Shown: piece by piece, positions 15,019 to 23,148 of the stretch
Numbering within the stretch: position 1 is the first letter of the stretch
How the letters are laid out: each line of letters opens with the position of its first letter
NCBI GenBank assembly: GCA_934621295.1
Contig: CAKTVB010000010.1
Span: forward strand, 1-34,935
Source: an uncultured Collinsella sp.
GTDB taxonomy: Bacteria > Actinomycetota > Coriobacteriia > Coriobacteriales > Coriobacteriaceae
Direction of reading: 5' to 3'
DNA: 34,935 bases
Translations under genes and position numbers: made by a program
The notes under the pieces: generated by a model
Told to the model about the DNA's origin: nothing
The model's input: only the letters and a program-made list of their open reading frames with translations
Databases searched by the model: none

Positions 15019-17386
15019 CAAACGCGCCCTTACTGTGGCGATTGATACTTCGACCGATATGCTGGTCTGTGCCCTGCGCTGGGCCGATCCCGCGACGGGA
15101 GAGGAACAGGTGCTCTCGCGTGACCATATGTGTCGCCGTCATGCCAATGTGGAGCTGGTGAACACCGTGCAGTCGGCGCTTGCCGAGGTGGGGTTTGGCA
15201 TCGCCGATGTCAATACCTTTGTTGTGGGACGCGGGCCGGGCTCCTTTACCGGTGTGCGCATTGGCATCTCCACGGCAAAGGGCCTGGCCTGCGGAGCAAA
15301 TGTGCCGCTGCTAGGGGCCTCGACGCTCGACGCTTGTGCCTGGACTGCCTGGCGCGCTGGCGAGCGCGGCCTGGTAGGCGTCGTTGCCGATGCCATGCGT
15401 GGCGAGGTCTATCCGGCACTGTATCGCATTGACGAGGCAGGCCCGCAGCGGCTGTTCGACCGCGAGCGCGTGGTCAAGGCCGCCGTTGCTTTTGACGAAT
15501 GGCGCGAGCGCGCCGATTGGGCGGAGATTCGACTGACGGGCGATGGCCTTGTCCGCTATGGCAAGTTGCTTGCCGAAGACGAGGCCGCTCGCTGCCTGGA
15601 GCGCTCGCTGTGGTGGCCTTCGGGGGAGGGCCTGCTGCGCAGCGAGGCTATGGGCGACGGGGACCCGGCGGGCGTGCTGCCCATCTACACGCGCCTCTCT
15701 GACGCCGAGGAAAACGAGCGTCGCCGGCTGGGTTTGGGCGAAAGCGCCCATACCGAGACGACGGGCGTGGCCGACGAACTCGCCGGTAGACACCTGCAGT
15801 ATCGTCCCATGGGTGCGGCGGATGCCGAGGGCGCTGCGGCGCTTGACGCCTCCTGCTTTGCGGGCGCGAGCCACGAGGCGTGGTCTGCAAAGCTCTTCCT
15901 CGACGAGCTGGCGCAAGATCTTCCCGCCCCGCGCTCTTGGTGGGTGGCGCACGATAACGGCCATATCATCGGCGTTGCCGGTGGCATGATTGTGGACGAC
16001 GACGTTCAGATTCTGGACGTGGCGGTCGATCCCGCGCATCGCCGTGAGGGCATTGCGCGCAAACTGCTCTCGCACGTGAGCTACGATGCCCAGATGCTTG
16101 GCTGCACGTCGGCCTCGCTTGAGGTGGAAAGCGACAACGAGGCCGCTCGCGCTCTTTATGAGTCGCTCGGCTTTACCGGCGCGGGCGTTCGCCGCAACTA
16201 CTATGGTCCGGGTTCAGACGCGCTCGTCATGACGGCGCAGCTGCCGCTTGTGTTGCCGGTGGACGCTGCGTCTCCCGAGCCCACGGCTGCTGCCGTGCGT
16301 GCCTGGCCGCAGCCCGCTGCCGAGCGCAGCGAGGAGCAGGCGGCCGAGATTGCCCGTCGGCAGCTTGTGCTTGCTATCGAGAGTTCGTGCGACGAGACGG
16401 CTGTTGCCATCATCGACGCCGAGGGCAATATGCTCGCCAATCAGGTATCCACCCAGATCGATTTTCACGCTCGCTTTGGTGGCGTGGTGCCCGAGATCGC
16501 TTCGCGCAAGCACGTCGAGGTCATCGTGGGTGTGGTGGATGCTGCCCTGGAGGAAGCCGCCGAGGCCATGGGGCTCGACGCTCCTATCGCGCCGGCGGAG
16601 CTTGCCGCCGTGGGCGTGACGCAGGGGCCGGGCCTTGTGGGCGCGCTCGTTGTGGGCGTGGCCTTTGCCAAGGGTTTTGCCGCGGGTGCCGGCTGCCCGC
16701 TCATCTGCGTCAACCACTTGGAGGGTCATCTCTACGCGAACCTTCTGGCGCAGCCCGATTTGGAGCCGCCGTTTATCTTCACGCTCGTTTCCGGTGGACA
16801 CACCATGCTTGTGCATGTAAAAGCATGGGGCGACTACGAGGTCTTGGGCGAGACTCTCGACGATGCGGTGGGCGAAGCGTTCGACAAGGTGGCCAAGGCG
16901 CTCGGCCTGGGCTATCCGGGCGGTCCTATCATCTCCAAGCTTGCCGAGACAGGCAATCCCCGCGCTATCGATTTCCCCCGCGCGCTCAATCGCCGCGGCG
17001 ACTATCGTTTTTCGCTTTCGGGCCTCAAGACGGCTGTGGTCTCCTATATCGAGCACGAGACTACCGCGGGCAACACCATCCATCTGCCCGATTTGGCGGC
17101 ATCGTTCGAAGCTGCCGTATTTGACGTGCAGTACAAGAAGGCCAAGGGCGCGCTGCACGAGACGGGTTGCCGTGAGTACTGCATCGGCGGCGGCGTCTCG
17201 GCCAACCCGCACTTACGTCGCATGATGATTCAGAAGCTGGGACGCCAGGGCATCCGCGTGACGGTTCCGCCGCTCAATGCGTGCACGGATAACGCCGCGA
17301 TGATCGCGGAGGTCGCGCGTCGCAAGTTCAAGGAAGGCGATTTCGCCTCCTTTGACGTAGACGCCGATCCCAATATGACGTTGTAG
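15005..17386 (+). CDS. TsaB-RimI-TsaD three-domain fusion (t6A synthase and N-acetyltransferase)
   Basis: A 793-aa polypeptide joining three normally separate proteins. Residues about 8-240 are TsaB (VAIDTSTDMLVCAL, GRGPGSFTGVRIGISTAKGLA). Residues about 263-410 are a GNAT domain of the RimI type (VDPAHRREGIARKLL, SDNEAARALYESLGFTG). After an Ala/Glu-rich linker, residues about 455-793 are TsaD (AIESSCDETAVAII, metal-binding HLEGH, VSGGHTMLV, GGGVSANPHLR, CTDNAAMIA). TsaB-TsaD transfers threonylcarbamoyl to A37 of ANN-decoding tRNAs; RimI acetylates ribosomal protein S18. I see no frameshift or internal stop, so the fusion appears genuine. TsaB-RimI fusions are well known; the full triple fusion is rarer, though I believe it recurs in related actinobacteria. 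Confidence 0.95.
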   Translation: MTLNSKRALTVAIDTSTDMLVCALRWADPATGEEQVLSRDHMCRRHANVELVNTVQSALAEVGFGIADVNTFVVGRGPGSFTGVRIGISTAKGLACGANVPLLGASTLDACAWTAWRAGERGLVGVVADAMRGEVYPALYRIDEAGPQRLFDRERVVKAAVAFDEWRERADWAEIRLTGDGLVRYGKLLAEDEAARCLERSLWWPSGEGLLRSEAMGDGDPAGVLPIYTRLSDAEENERRRLGLGESAHTETTGVADELAGRHLQYRPMGAADAEGAAALDASCFAGASHEAWSAKLFLDELAQDLPAPRSWWVAHDNGHIIGVAGGMIVDDDVQILDVAVDPAHRREGIARKLLSHVSYDAQMLGCTSASLEVESDNEAARALYESLGFTGAGVRRNYYGPGSDALVMTAQLPLVLPVDAASPEPTAAAVRAWPQPAAERSEEQAAEIARRQLVLAIESSCDETAVAIIDAEGNMLANQVSTQIDFHARFGGVVPEIASRKHVEVIVGVVDAALEEAAEAMGLDAPIAPAELAAVGVTQGPGLVGALVVGVAFAKGFAAGAGCPLICVNHLEGHLYANLLAQPDLEPPFIFTLVSGGHTMLVHVKAWGDYEVLGETLDDAVGEAFDKVAKALGLGYPGGPIISKLAETGNPRAIDFPRALNRRGDYRFSLSGLKTAVVSYIEHETTAGNTIHLPDLAASFEAAVFDVQYKKAKGALHETGCREYCIGGGVSANPHLRRMMIQKLGRQGIRVTVPPLNACTDNAAMIAEVARRKFKEGDFASFDVDADPNMTL

Positions 17387-17418
17387 GTTGCTCAGGCGGG
17401 GCGCTGTTGCCAGTGCCC

Positions 17419-18081
17419 TTATAGGTTGAGGATGAGGTTCTCGAGCTCTTTGGCGCTATCGACCACGTAGTCGGCACCGGCCTGCTCAAGCTCTTCGCGT
17501 CCGCGGAATCCCCAGGTGACGCCCGCCACCTTGATGCCGGCATTGTGTCCCGTCTGAACATCGACGTTGGAATCGCCCACATAGAGGGTATCCTGCGTGC
17601 AGGTTCCCAGCTGCTCTATCACATGCAGGGTGATAGGCGCTTCCGGTTTAGGCGGAAACGCATCGATTCGTCCCTGCACGAGGTCGAATGCCCCGGCGCC
17701 AAAGTATTTCTCTGCAAGGGGCTGTGCTGCATCATGGTCCTTGTTGGTAAGGACGGCGGTGCGCACGCCCGCCTGCTTGATGCGCTCAAGCATCTCGCCT
17801 ATGCCGGGATAGACGTGCGTGTGGTCCTCTTTGTGCTGGGAGTAGTAGGCGCAAAACTCATGGTAAATGCGCTCGAACGTGGCAGAATCCCCGGCGTACT
17901 CGGCGGGCATAAAGCGCTCGACGAGCTTGAGCATGCCGTTTCCCACCTTGTAGCGGTAGGCATCGACGGCAAATGTGGGCCAGCCATGCGATTCGCAGAC
18001 GTGATTGCCCGCGCCCGCAAGGTCTTCGAGCGTGTTGAGCAGCGTGCCGTCCATATCAAAAATCACGTGCGTGATGGGCAT
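17419..18081 (-). CDS. HAD-family phosphatase, phosphoglycolate phosphatase-like
   Basis: A 220-aa HAD hydrolase of subclass IA. Motif I is DMDGTLLNT near the N-terminus, motif II is AVLTNKDH, and motifs III and IV are FPPKPEA and YVGDSNVDVQTGHNAG. The helical cap lies at about 18-85. Gph-like phosphatases detoxify 2-phosphoglycolate, but close relatives act on other small phosphoesters, so the substrate is not settled. GGGAGG precedes the ATG. It is convergent with the TsaB-RimI-TsaD gene (32 bases apart, no clear terminator) and downstream of trx on the same strand, separated from it by a terminator. Confidence 0.88.
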   Translation of the reverse strand: MPITHVIFDMDGTLLNTLEDLAGAGNHVCESHGWPTFAVDAYRYKVGNGMLKLVERFMPAEYAGDSATFERIYHEFCAYYSQHKEDHTHVYPGIGEMLERIKQAGVRTAVLTNKDHDAAQPLAEKYFGAGAFDLVQGRIDAFPPKPEAPITLHVIEQLGTCTQDTLYVGDSNVDVQTGHNAGIKVAGVTWGFRGREELEQAGADYVVDSAKELENLILNL

Positions 18082-18156
18082 GGAACCTCCCGGGTATGCG
18101 AATTGCGGCGAATGCCGTTGTGGCCGCGCACAGTGTAGCGCAACCGCTGCAAAGAA

Positions 18157-18185
18157 ATCGGGGCACCCAATAGGGGCGCCCCGAT
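18157..18185 (-). terminator. Terminator after the thioredoxin gene
   Basis: ATCGGGGC and GCCCCGAT with inner CCC/GGG form a strong stem. On the minus strand it is followed by TTCTTT. It lies between the trx stop and the HAD gene and would separate their transcripts. Confidence 0.75.
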
Positions 18186-18231
18186 TCTCAAAACAAAGGA
18201 CATGTGGGCGCTCAGCGGCCCGCTGCCTGCA

Positions 18232-18552
18232 TTAGATTACGCGGTTGATTTCCTCGACAAGCTTCTCTTTGGGAAGAGCGCCTACAAGGCGGCCAATCTC
18301 GGCGCCATCGCGGAAGATGATGAGCGTGGGGATGGACATGACGCCGTACTTGAGAGCGAGCTCCTCGTTTTCGTCTACATTGCATTTGGCCACGGCGATG
18401 ACATCGGCCATATCGGTCGCAACCTCATCGACCACAGGCGAAACCATGCGGCATGGTCCACACCAGGGGGCCCAGAAGTCAACGAGCACGGGCTTTGGGT
18501 TATTCAGAACATCATCGAGGTTGGTGGCGTTGATCTCTTGGATTGCTGCCAT
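18232..18552 (-). CDS. trxA: Thioredoxin
   Basis: A 106-aa thiol-disulfide oxidoreductase. The active site WCGPC has Cys31 and Cys34, with DFWAPW before it and the cis-proline in SIPTLIIF. Length and fold match classical cytosolic thioredoxin. The start was fixed by AAGGAG seven bases upstream; the longer in-frame reading has no binding site and an atypical N-terminus. It is monocistronic, with a terminator downstream at 18157-18185. Confidence 0.95.
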   Translation of the reverse strand: MAAIQEINATNLDDVLNNPKPVLVDFWAPWCGPCRMVSPVVDEVATDMADVIAVAKCNVDENEELALKYGVMSIPTLIIFRDGAEIGRLVGALPKEKLVEEINRVI

Positions 18553-18572
18553 GAGAAACTCCTTTATACGAC

Positions 18573-18588
18573 GCCCGCTTGAGCGGGC
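18573..18588. promoter_or_regulatory. Dyad in the thioredoxin leader
   Basis: GCCCGCT and AGCGGGC flank a 2-base centre about 20 bases upstream of the trx start codon, just before its ribosome binding site. It may be an operator or a leader hairpin. The short loop makes DNA recognition more likely than RNA folding. Confidence 0.3.
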
Positions 18589-18719
18589 CGGATGTTTACA
18601 CGACACGCTTATACCCAAAGACGTGGTGCCGGTAGCGGCGATGTCGAGGTTTATTTGTCACAGCGGCGCTGGTGCGCGGCGCGATAGAATGGACGGGATT
18701 GATACCGGGAGGTTTGCAC

Positions 18720-19295
18720 ATGCATGCATCGGCACAGATGAAAAAGGCCGCACTTGAAGCCACGCGCCAGGAGCTCGATGCCCTGTGCGCTCGCGGCGTA
18801 CGCATGGAGGGCAACGCGTTTTCGCCCATCGTGCTCATCAAAGGCGAGCTCAATGAGGGGGAGCGTGCTGGCGGGGCGCTCCTGGGTGGCGCGGACGGCA
18901 CTGCACTGCGCGCATCGTGCACGGCCATCGGCTATGCTCCCGAGGATTTTTGCGCGCTCGCATCCGTTGCGGGCGAGGGGGACGACCCGGCACTCGAGGC
19001 GGGGGTGACACTGCCCACGGAGGTGTTCCGCGAGGCCCTGGAGGCGCTTGACCCCGAGGCTGTGCTGCTGCTGGACACAGCGGCCGCAGACCTCATGCGC
19101 GAGACCTACGCCGACGCCCTTGTGGCCATCGACGATTTTGACACCGCGATGCTCAAGCCTGGCCTGGTGGCCCATGTACTGGGCCGCCGCGTGCTGGCGC
19201 TCGACGGATTTGAGGCCGCGCTGGGCGACAAGCGCGAAAAGCAACGCATGTGGGCCTATATCAAACAGCTCGGCCCCGCAGGCGCTCCGTACTAA
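18720..19295 (+). CDS. Conserved-looking protein of unknown function
   Basis: A 191-aa soluble protein that I cannot assign. The start was set by GGGAGG seven bases before ATG. It is acidic, Ala-rich and alternates predicted helix and strand. The C-terminal half has a compact motif series: LLLDTAAADLMRETYADAL, a lysine-containing FDTAMLKPGLVAHVLGRRVLALDGFEAAL, and KREKQRMWAYIKQLGP. Codon use matches the neighbours. Its 5' end faces the divergent trx gene and it converges on the DUF1016 gene. There is no signal peptide and no transmembrane segment. I considered a uracil-glycosylase-like fold from the layout of the strands, but no catalytic motif supports it. Confidence 0.75.
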   Translation: MHASAQMKKAALEATRQELDALCARGVRMEGNAFSPIVLIKGELNEGERAGGALLGGADGTALRASCTAIGYAPEDFCALASVAGEGDDPALEAGVTLPTEVFREALEALDPEAVLLLDTAAADLMRETYADALVAIDDFDTAMLKPGLVAHVLGRRVLALDGFEAALGDKREKQRMWAYIKQLGPAGAPY

Positions 19296-19370
19296 GGACG
19301 GGGCGTAAAGCCGGACGAATGTTGCGGCTATGAGCCTGTCGGTTCTGCTTTGGCGCTCATACCGCCGAGC

Positions 19371-20420
19371 TTACCCACGGTCTTCGTTTTCCGTAGATTC
19401 ATCAATTGCACGGTATTCGGCACTCAGCTCGCACGCCAGTTCTTCCTTGGTCGGAAGAAATGGCAGATATTTTGCGGCGAACACTTGGTCATTATCTTCC
19501 GGCAGCGTGTATTCAACGATTGAGTCGCTCTTGTCAGCGCAAAGTACAATGCCTATGGGTGGGTTATCGCCTTCGTTCATGAGCTCGCGCGTGTAGTAGT
19601 TCACGTACATCTGCATTTGGCCCAAATCTTGGTGTGTAAGGTCTTCGGTCTTAAGGTCGATGAGCACGAAACATCGCATGAGGTAGTTATAAAACACGAG
19701 GTCGATATAGAAGTGGCGTCCATCAAACGTGATGCGTTTTTGCCGCGCCTCGAAGGTAAAGCCGCGTCCGAGTTCGAGCAAGAATTTTTGCAGGTGCGTG
19801 ATGAGCGCCTGCTCCAGGTCGCTTTCACGAAAGGCGGCGTCGTCGGGCAAGCCAAGGAACTCGAGTACATAAGGGTCGTGGATGATGTCCTCGGGACGAC
19901 GCGCCGGGGCGCTTTTCTGGATTTCGGCGGTTACGACGTTCTTATCTTTGCTGGCGAGCAGGCGCTCTCGAAACATGGTGTTGATCTGACGCTCGAGCTG
20001 ACGTGTACTCCAGCGGGAATCGGCGCACTCATTCATATACCACATGCGAGAATCGGGGCTGGGGATACGTATCAACCTGCGGTAGTGGGTCCAGCTCAAT
20101 TCGGGACGCAGCGCGTCCCGAATTGGGAATGCAAGATGAAACTGGCGCATTTTGCGCAGCTCTCTGGCGTCAAAGCCTTTGCCAAAATCTTTGGTCAGCC
20201 TCGAGGCGAGCTCCTTGAGCAGTGCGTCGCCATACGTAGCCCGTTCCTCGCCGCCCTGCTGCTCTACAATGCTTTTGCCGATTTCCCAGTATGCTTCGAC
20301 CATCGCAAAGTTGACCGCTGTATATGCTTTGTCGCGAGCGTCGCTCAGAATTGAAGAGATTTGCTCGTAGAATCCCTCGGTAACGATTGCCGTATCACCG
20401 TGTCCTATGAGTTCCCCCAT
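19371..20420 (-). CDS. DUF1016/YhcG-family PDDEXK nuclease-like protein
   Basis: A 349-aa protein of the YhcG family. The N-terminal DUF1016 region (about 15-165) contains AYWEIGKSIVE and the LSWTHYRRLIRI block. The C-terminal PDDEXK-like domain (about 180-340) has FEARQKRI, the core FYIDLVFYNYLMRCFVLIDLKTEDL with the Asp and xLK catalytic elements, and a conserved PIGIVLCADK. Family members are often mobile accessory genes near restriction or defence loci; here it stands alone between core genes. A purine-rich site lies before the ATG. An internal perfect inverted repeat lies at 20097-20125. Nuclease activity is inferred from the fold. Confidence 0.9.
   Translation of the reverse strand: MGELIGHGDTAIVTEGFYEQISSILSDARDKAYTAVNFAMVEAYWEIGKSIVEQQGGEERATYGDALLKELASRLTKDFGKGFDARELRKMRQFHLAFPIRDALRPELSWTHYRRLIRIPSPDSRMWYMNECADSRWSTRQLERQINTMFRERLLASKDKNVVTAEIQKSAPARRPEDIIHDPYVLEFLGLPDDAAFRESDLEQALITHLQKFLLELGRGFTFEARQKRITFDGRHFYIDLVFYNYLMRCFVLIDLKTEDLTHQDLGQMQMYVNYYTRELMNEGDNPPIGIVLCADKSDSIVEYTLPEDNDQVFAAKYLPFLPTKEELACELSAEYRAIDESTENEDRG
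20097..20125. repeat. Perfect 13-bp inverted repeat inside the DUF1016 gene
   Basis: CAATTCGGGACGC and GCGTCCCGAATTG flank a 3-base AGC centre. It encodes part of the segment RDALRPELSW. A stem this strong inside a coding region is unusual and could form an mRNA hairpin or serve as a protein binding site. Confidence 0.85.
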
Positions 20421-20572
20421 TTATGTGCCCCTTTCTCGACTTACGGCTGTCCCCAGTTGCAAGCAGTTTAGCGTCTCGTGGGGACTCAAATTCTGCCAAC
20501 CTGTTGCGCGAATATTTGTCTGACGCTTGCACCCAGCAACCCTCGCCTCAACCCCTCCAATGTGCTGACTTT

Positions 20573-20610
20573 ACAGCTGTCTTGTCACCTGTCTTTACAA
20601 GTGGCATACT
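20573..20610 (+). promoter_or_regulatory. nadA promoter with probable NiaR operator
   Basis: TTGTCA (20582-20587) and CATACT (20605-20610) form a -35/-10 pair with a 17-base spacer. Overlapping it, CTGTCTT occurs twice 12 bases apart (20577 and 20589), flanked by TTTACA and TTTAC, with palindromic ACAGCTGT at 20573-20580. A repressor bound here would block the promoter. The last gene of the operon encodes a NiaR-like repressor, so this is its most likely site. The rest of the 226-base gap before nadA shows no gene. Confidence 0.65.
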
Positions 20611-20646
20611 GTGCCCCCAGATATAGCCTATTCGAGAGGGGCCTAC

Positions 20647-21672
20647 ATGGCTGAGGCGCAACTGGCAAGTGCCGCCGATCTGGCGCGCGACATCGAGGAG
20701 GGTCTGGCGTCGGCGACGACGGCTGCGGAGCGAGCGGCTCTTGTGCCGGAGGAGCTGATCCGTGCCATCGATAAGCTTAAGGCCGAGCGCGATGCCGTGA
20801 TTTTGGCTCACTACTATGTGTCGCCCGAGGTCCAGGCCATGGCCGATTACGTGGGTGACTCGTTCTACCTGGCAAAACTCGCAAAATCCCTGCCGCAGCA
20901 GACCATCGTTTTGTGCGGCGTCGAGTTCATGGGCGAGTCTGCCAAGCTTCTCAACCCCAACAAGACCGTGCTGCTGCCCGAGCCGGGCGCCGATTGCCCC
21001 ATGGCGCACATGGTCAAGCACGAGACAGTGAATGCGGCGCGCGCCCAATACGGAGACGACCTTGCCGTCGTGTGCTACGTCAACTCCACCGTCGAGATCA
21101 AAAGCTGGTCCGACGTATGCGTGACCAGCTCGAACGCCGTGAAGATCGTAAGCGAGCTTCCGCAAAAACACGTGCTGTTCATTCCCGATCAAAACCTGGG
21201 ACGCTATGTTGCCGAGCAGGTGCCGGAAAAGCACGTGATCCTTAACAAAGGCTATTGCCCGCGTCACCACGTCATCACGCCCGAGCAGATTATCGATGTC
21301 GAGGACGCGCATCCCGAGGCGCTCGTTCTGGCGCACCCCGAGTGCAAAGCCGATGTCCTTGCCGAGGCCGACTACATTGGCTCCACGGCCGGCATCATCA
21401 AGTTTGCCGAGCAATCCGACGCGCACGAGTTCATCATCGTGACCGTTGCCGGCGTGCTGTATGAGCTGGAGCGCCGCTGCAAGGATACGGGCAAGAAGTT
21501 CTTCTTCCCGGCAACGCGTCCTACCTGCGTGAACATGGACATGATTACGCTCGAGAAGCTCGTGCGTTGTCTCGAAACCGGTGTCGGCGAAGTGCATATC
21601 GGCGTTTCGCCCGAGGCGGCAGAGCAGGCAAAGCTCACGCTCGACCGCATGCTCGATTACGCGGCTCGCTAG
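20647..21672 (+). CDS. nadA: Quinolinate synthase
   Basis: A 341-aa [4Fe-4S] enzyme that condenses iminoaspartate with dihydroxyacetone phosphate to quinolinate in de novo NAD synthesis. Motifs include ILAHYYVSPEVQAMADYVGDS, LCGVEFMGESAKLLNP, the YVNSTVEIKSWSDVCVTSSNA block, HPECKADV and FFPATRPTCVNMDMITLEKL. Conserved cysteines in the LCGVEFM, HPEC and PTCVNM segments are cluster-ligand candidates. The start at MAEAQ has GAGAGGGG upstream. It is the first gene of nadA-nadB-nadC-niaR; nadB follows after 12 bases. Confidence 0.97.
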   Translation: MAEAQLASAADLARDIEEGLASATTAAERAALVPEELIRAIDKLKAERDAVILAHYYVSPEVQAMADYVGDSFYLAKLAKSLPQQTIVLCGVEFMGESAKLLNPNKTVLLPEPGADCPMAHMVKHETVNAARAQYGDDLAVVCYVNSTVEIKSWSDVCVTSSNAVKIVSELPQKHVLFIPDQNLGRYVAEQVPEKHVILNKGYCPRHHVITPEQIIDVEDAHPEALVLAHPECKADVLAEADYIGSTAGIIKFAEQSDAHEFIIVTVAGVLYELERRCKDTGKKFFFPATRPTCVNMDMITLEKLVRCLETGVGEVHIGVSPEAAEQAKLTLDRMLDYAAR

Positions 21673-21684
21673 GGGGCACATACG

Positions 21685-23142
21685 ATGGAACCTGTCGATA
21701 TGGCATGCAAGGGCGTCGAGGATATGACATGCGACGTAGTGATCGCCGGTTGCGGTGTGGCCGGCCTTTATGCGGCGCTCAATCTGCCCGAGGATACGCA
21801 GATCGTGATGCTTTCCAAGGGACGCGTTGACGAGTGCGACTCCATGCTCGCGCAGGGTGGTATCTGCGTGCTGCCTGAGGGTGATGACTACGAGGCGTTT
21901 TTTACCGACACGTTGCGTGCGGGGCACAACGAGAATCGCCGCGAGAGCGTTGACATCATGATTCGCTCCAGCCGCACGGTGATTAATGACTTGCTGGCGC
22001 TTGGCGTCGACTTTGAGCGCAAGCCGGACGGCAGCCTCGACTTCACCCGCGAAGGCGCGCATAGCCGTCCGCGCATCGCCTTTCATGCCGACATCACGGG
22101 CAAAGAAATCACCACCAAGCTGCTGGATGCGGTGCGCCGTCTTCCCAACGTGAAGATTCTCGAGCACGTGGCGATGGTCGATATCCTGCTCGAATCGCGC
22201 GACGGTGTGGATGCCTGCGTGGGCGTTGTGGCCGTTCCGGTGACGGAAGAGGCTTCTCTTGATCCGGCCGATGAGCTGAGCGGAGCACTTGGCAAACGTT
22301 CGGTGGGTGCGGCCGCTTCCTTTAAGATTCACGCGACGCATACGCTTTGGGCCTGCGGAGGCATTGGCGGCGCGTACGATCATTCAACCAATTATCCGCA
22401 GCTCACGGGCGATGCCTGCTACATTGCAACGCAGCACGGCATTGCATGCGAACATCTCGATTACGTGCAGATTCACCCGACGGGCTTGGCCTCGCCGCAG
22501 CCTGGCCGCACCTTCCTGATTTCCGAGAGCTGCCGCGGCGAAGGCGCCGTGCTTCTCAACCAGGCGGGCGAGCGCTTCACCGACGAGCTGCAACCGCGCG
22601 ACGTTGTTGCCGCGGCTATTAGGGCCCAGATGAAAAAGGACGGCTCCGATCACGAGTGGCTGAGCTTTGCTCCGGTGCCGCGCGACGTGATTTGCGGGCA
22701 CTTCGCCAATATTCGTGCGCGTTGCCTGGAGGATGGCCGCGATATCGTGGACGAGCCGATTCCCGTGGTGCCCACGCAGCACTACTTTATGGGCGGCGTC
22801 TGGGTCAACCGCGATTCGGCAACGAGCATGCCTGGCCTCTATGCGGCAGGCGAGACCAGTTGCAACGGCGTGCACGGCAAGAACCGCCTGGCATCGAACA
22901 GTCTGCTGGAGTCGCTCGTGTTCGCGCGCCGCGCTGCATGCAGCATGGTGCACGGTGCGTCTTTGGGCGTGGAGCTTGCGGGCGAGCCGGCGTTTGACGG
23001 CGCGCATCGCGTTTCGGCGGCAGGTAATTTGAGCATCGACGCATTGTGCCGCGAATTTGGCACTGCCGTGGCCGAGCCGGTGGCATATGGAGATGCGCCG
23101 ATGGACATTGAGCAAATCAACGCGGACACTAAGGAGGCGTAG
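21685..23142 (+). CDS. nadB: L-aspartate oxidase
   Basis: A 485-aa FAD flavoprotein that oxidises L-aspartate to iminoaspartate for NadA. The dinucleotide-binding motif is VVIAGCGVAGLYAAL near residue 18. SMLAQGGICV, the GREGxH-equivalent TREGAHSRPRI, WACGGIGGAYDHSTN, QIHPTGL, ISESCRGEGAVLLN and HYFMGGVWVN follow in order, and GLYAAGETSCNGVHGKNRLASNSLLE is the C-terminal FAD block. It is somewhat shorter than E. coli NadB, with a reduced C-terminal helical domain. AGGGGG precedes the ATG. Confidence 0.96.
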   Translation: MEPVDMACKGVEDMTCDVVIAGCGVAGLYAALNLPEDTQIVMLSKGRVDECDSMLAQGGICVLPEGDDYEAFFTDTLRAGHNENRRESVDIMIRSSRTVINDLLALGVDFERKPDGSLDFTREGAHSRPRIAFHADITGKEITTKLLDAVRRLPNVKILEHVAMVDILLESRDGVDACVGVVAVPVTEEASLDPADELSGALGKRSVGAAASFKIHATHTLWACGGIGGAYDHSTNYPQLTGDACYIATQHGIACEHLDYVQIHPTGLASPQPGRTFLISESCRGEGAVLLNQAGERFTDELQPRDVVAAAIRAQMKKDGSDHEWLSFAPVPRDVICGHFANIRARCLEDGRDIVDEPIPVVPTQHYFMGGVWVNRDSATSMPGLYAAGETSCNGVHGKNRLASNSLLESLVFARRAACSMVHGASLGVELAGEPAFDGAHRVSAAGNLSIDALCREFGTAVAEPVAYGDAPMDIEQINADTKEA

Positions 23143-23148
23143 CGGGTT

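Noticed and set aside
15005..17386. Possible frameshift or assembly join creating the TsaB-RimI-TsaD fusion
   Set aside because: All three domains are in one uninterrupted frame with a normal linker and even codon use.
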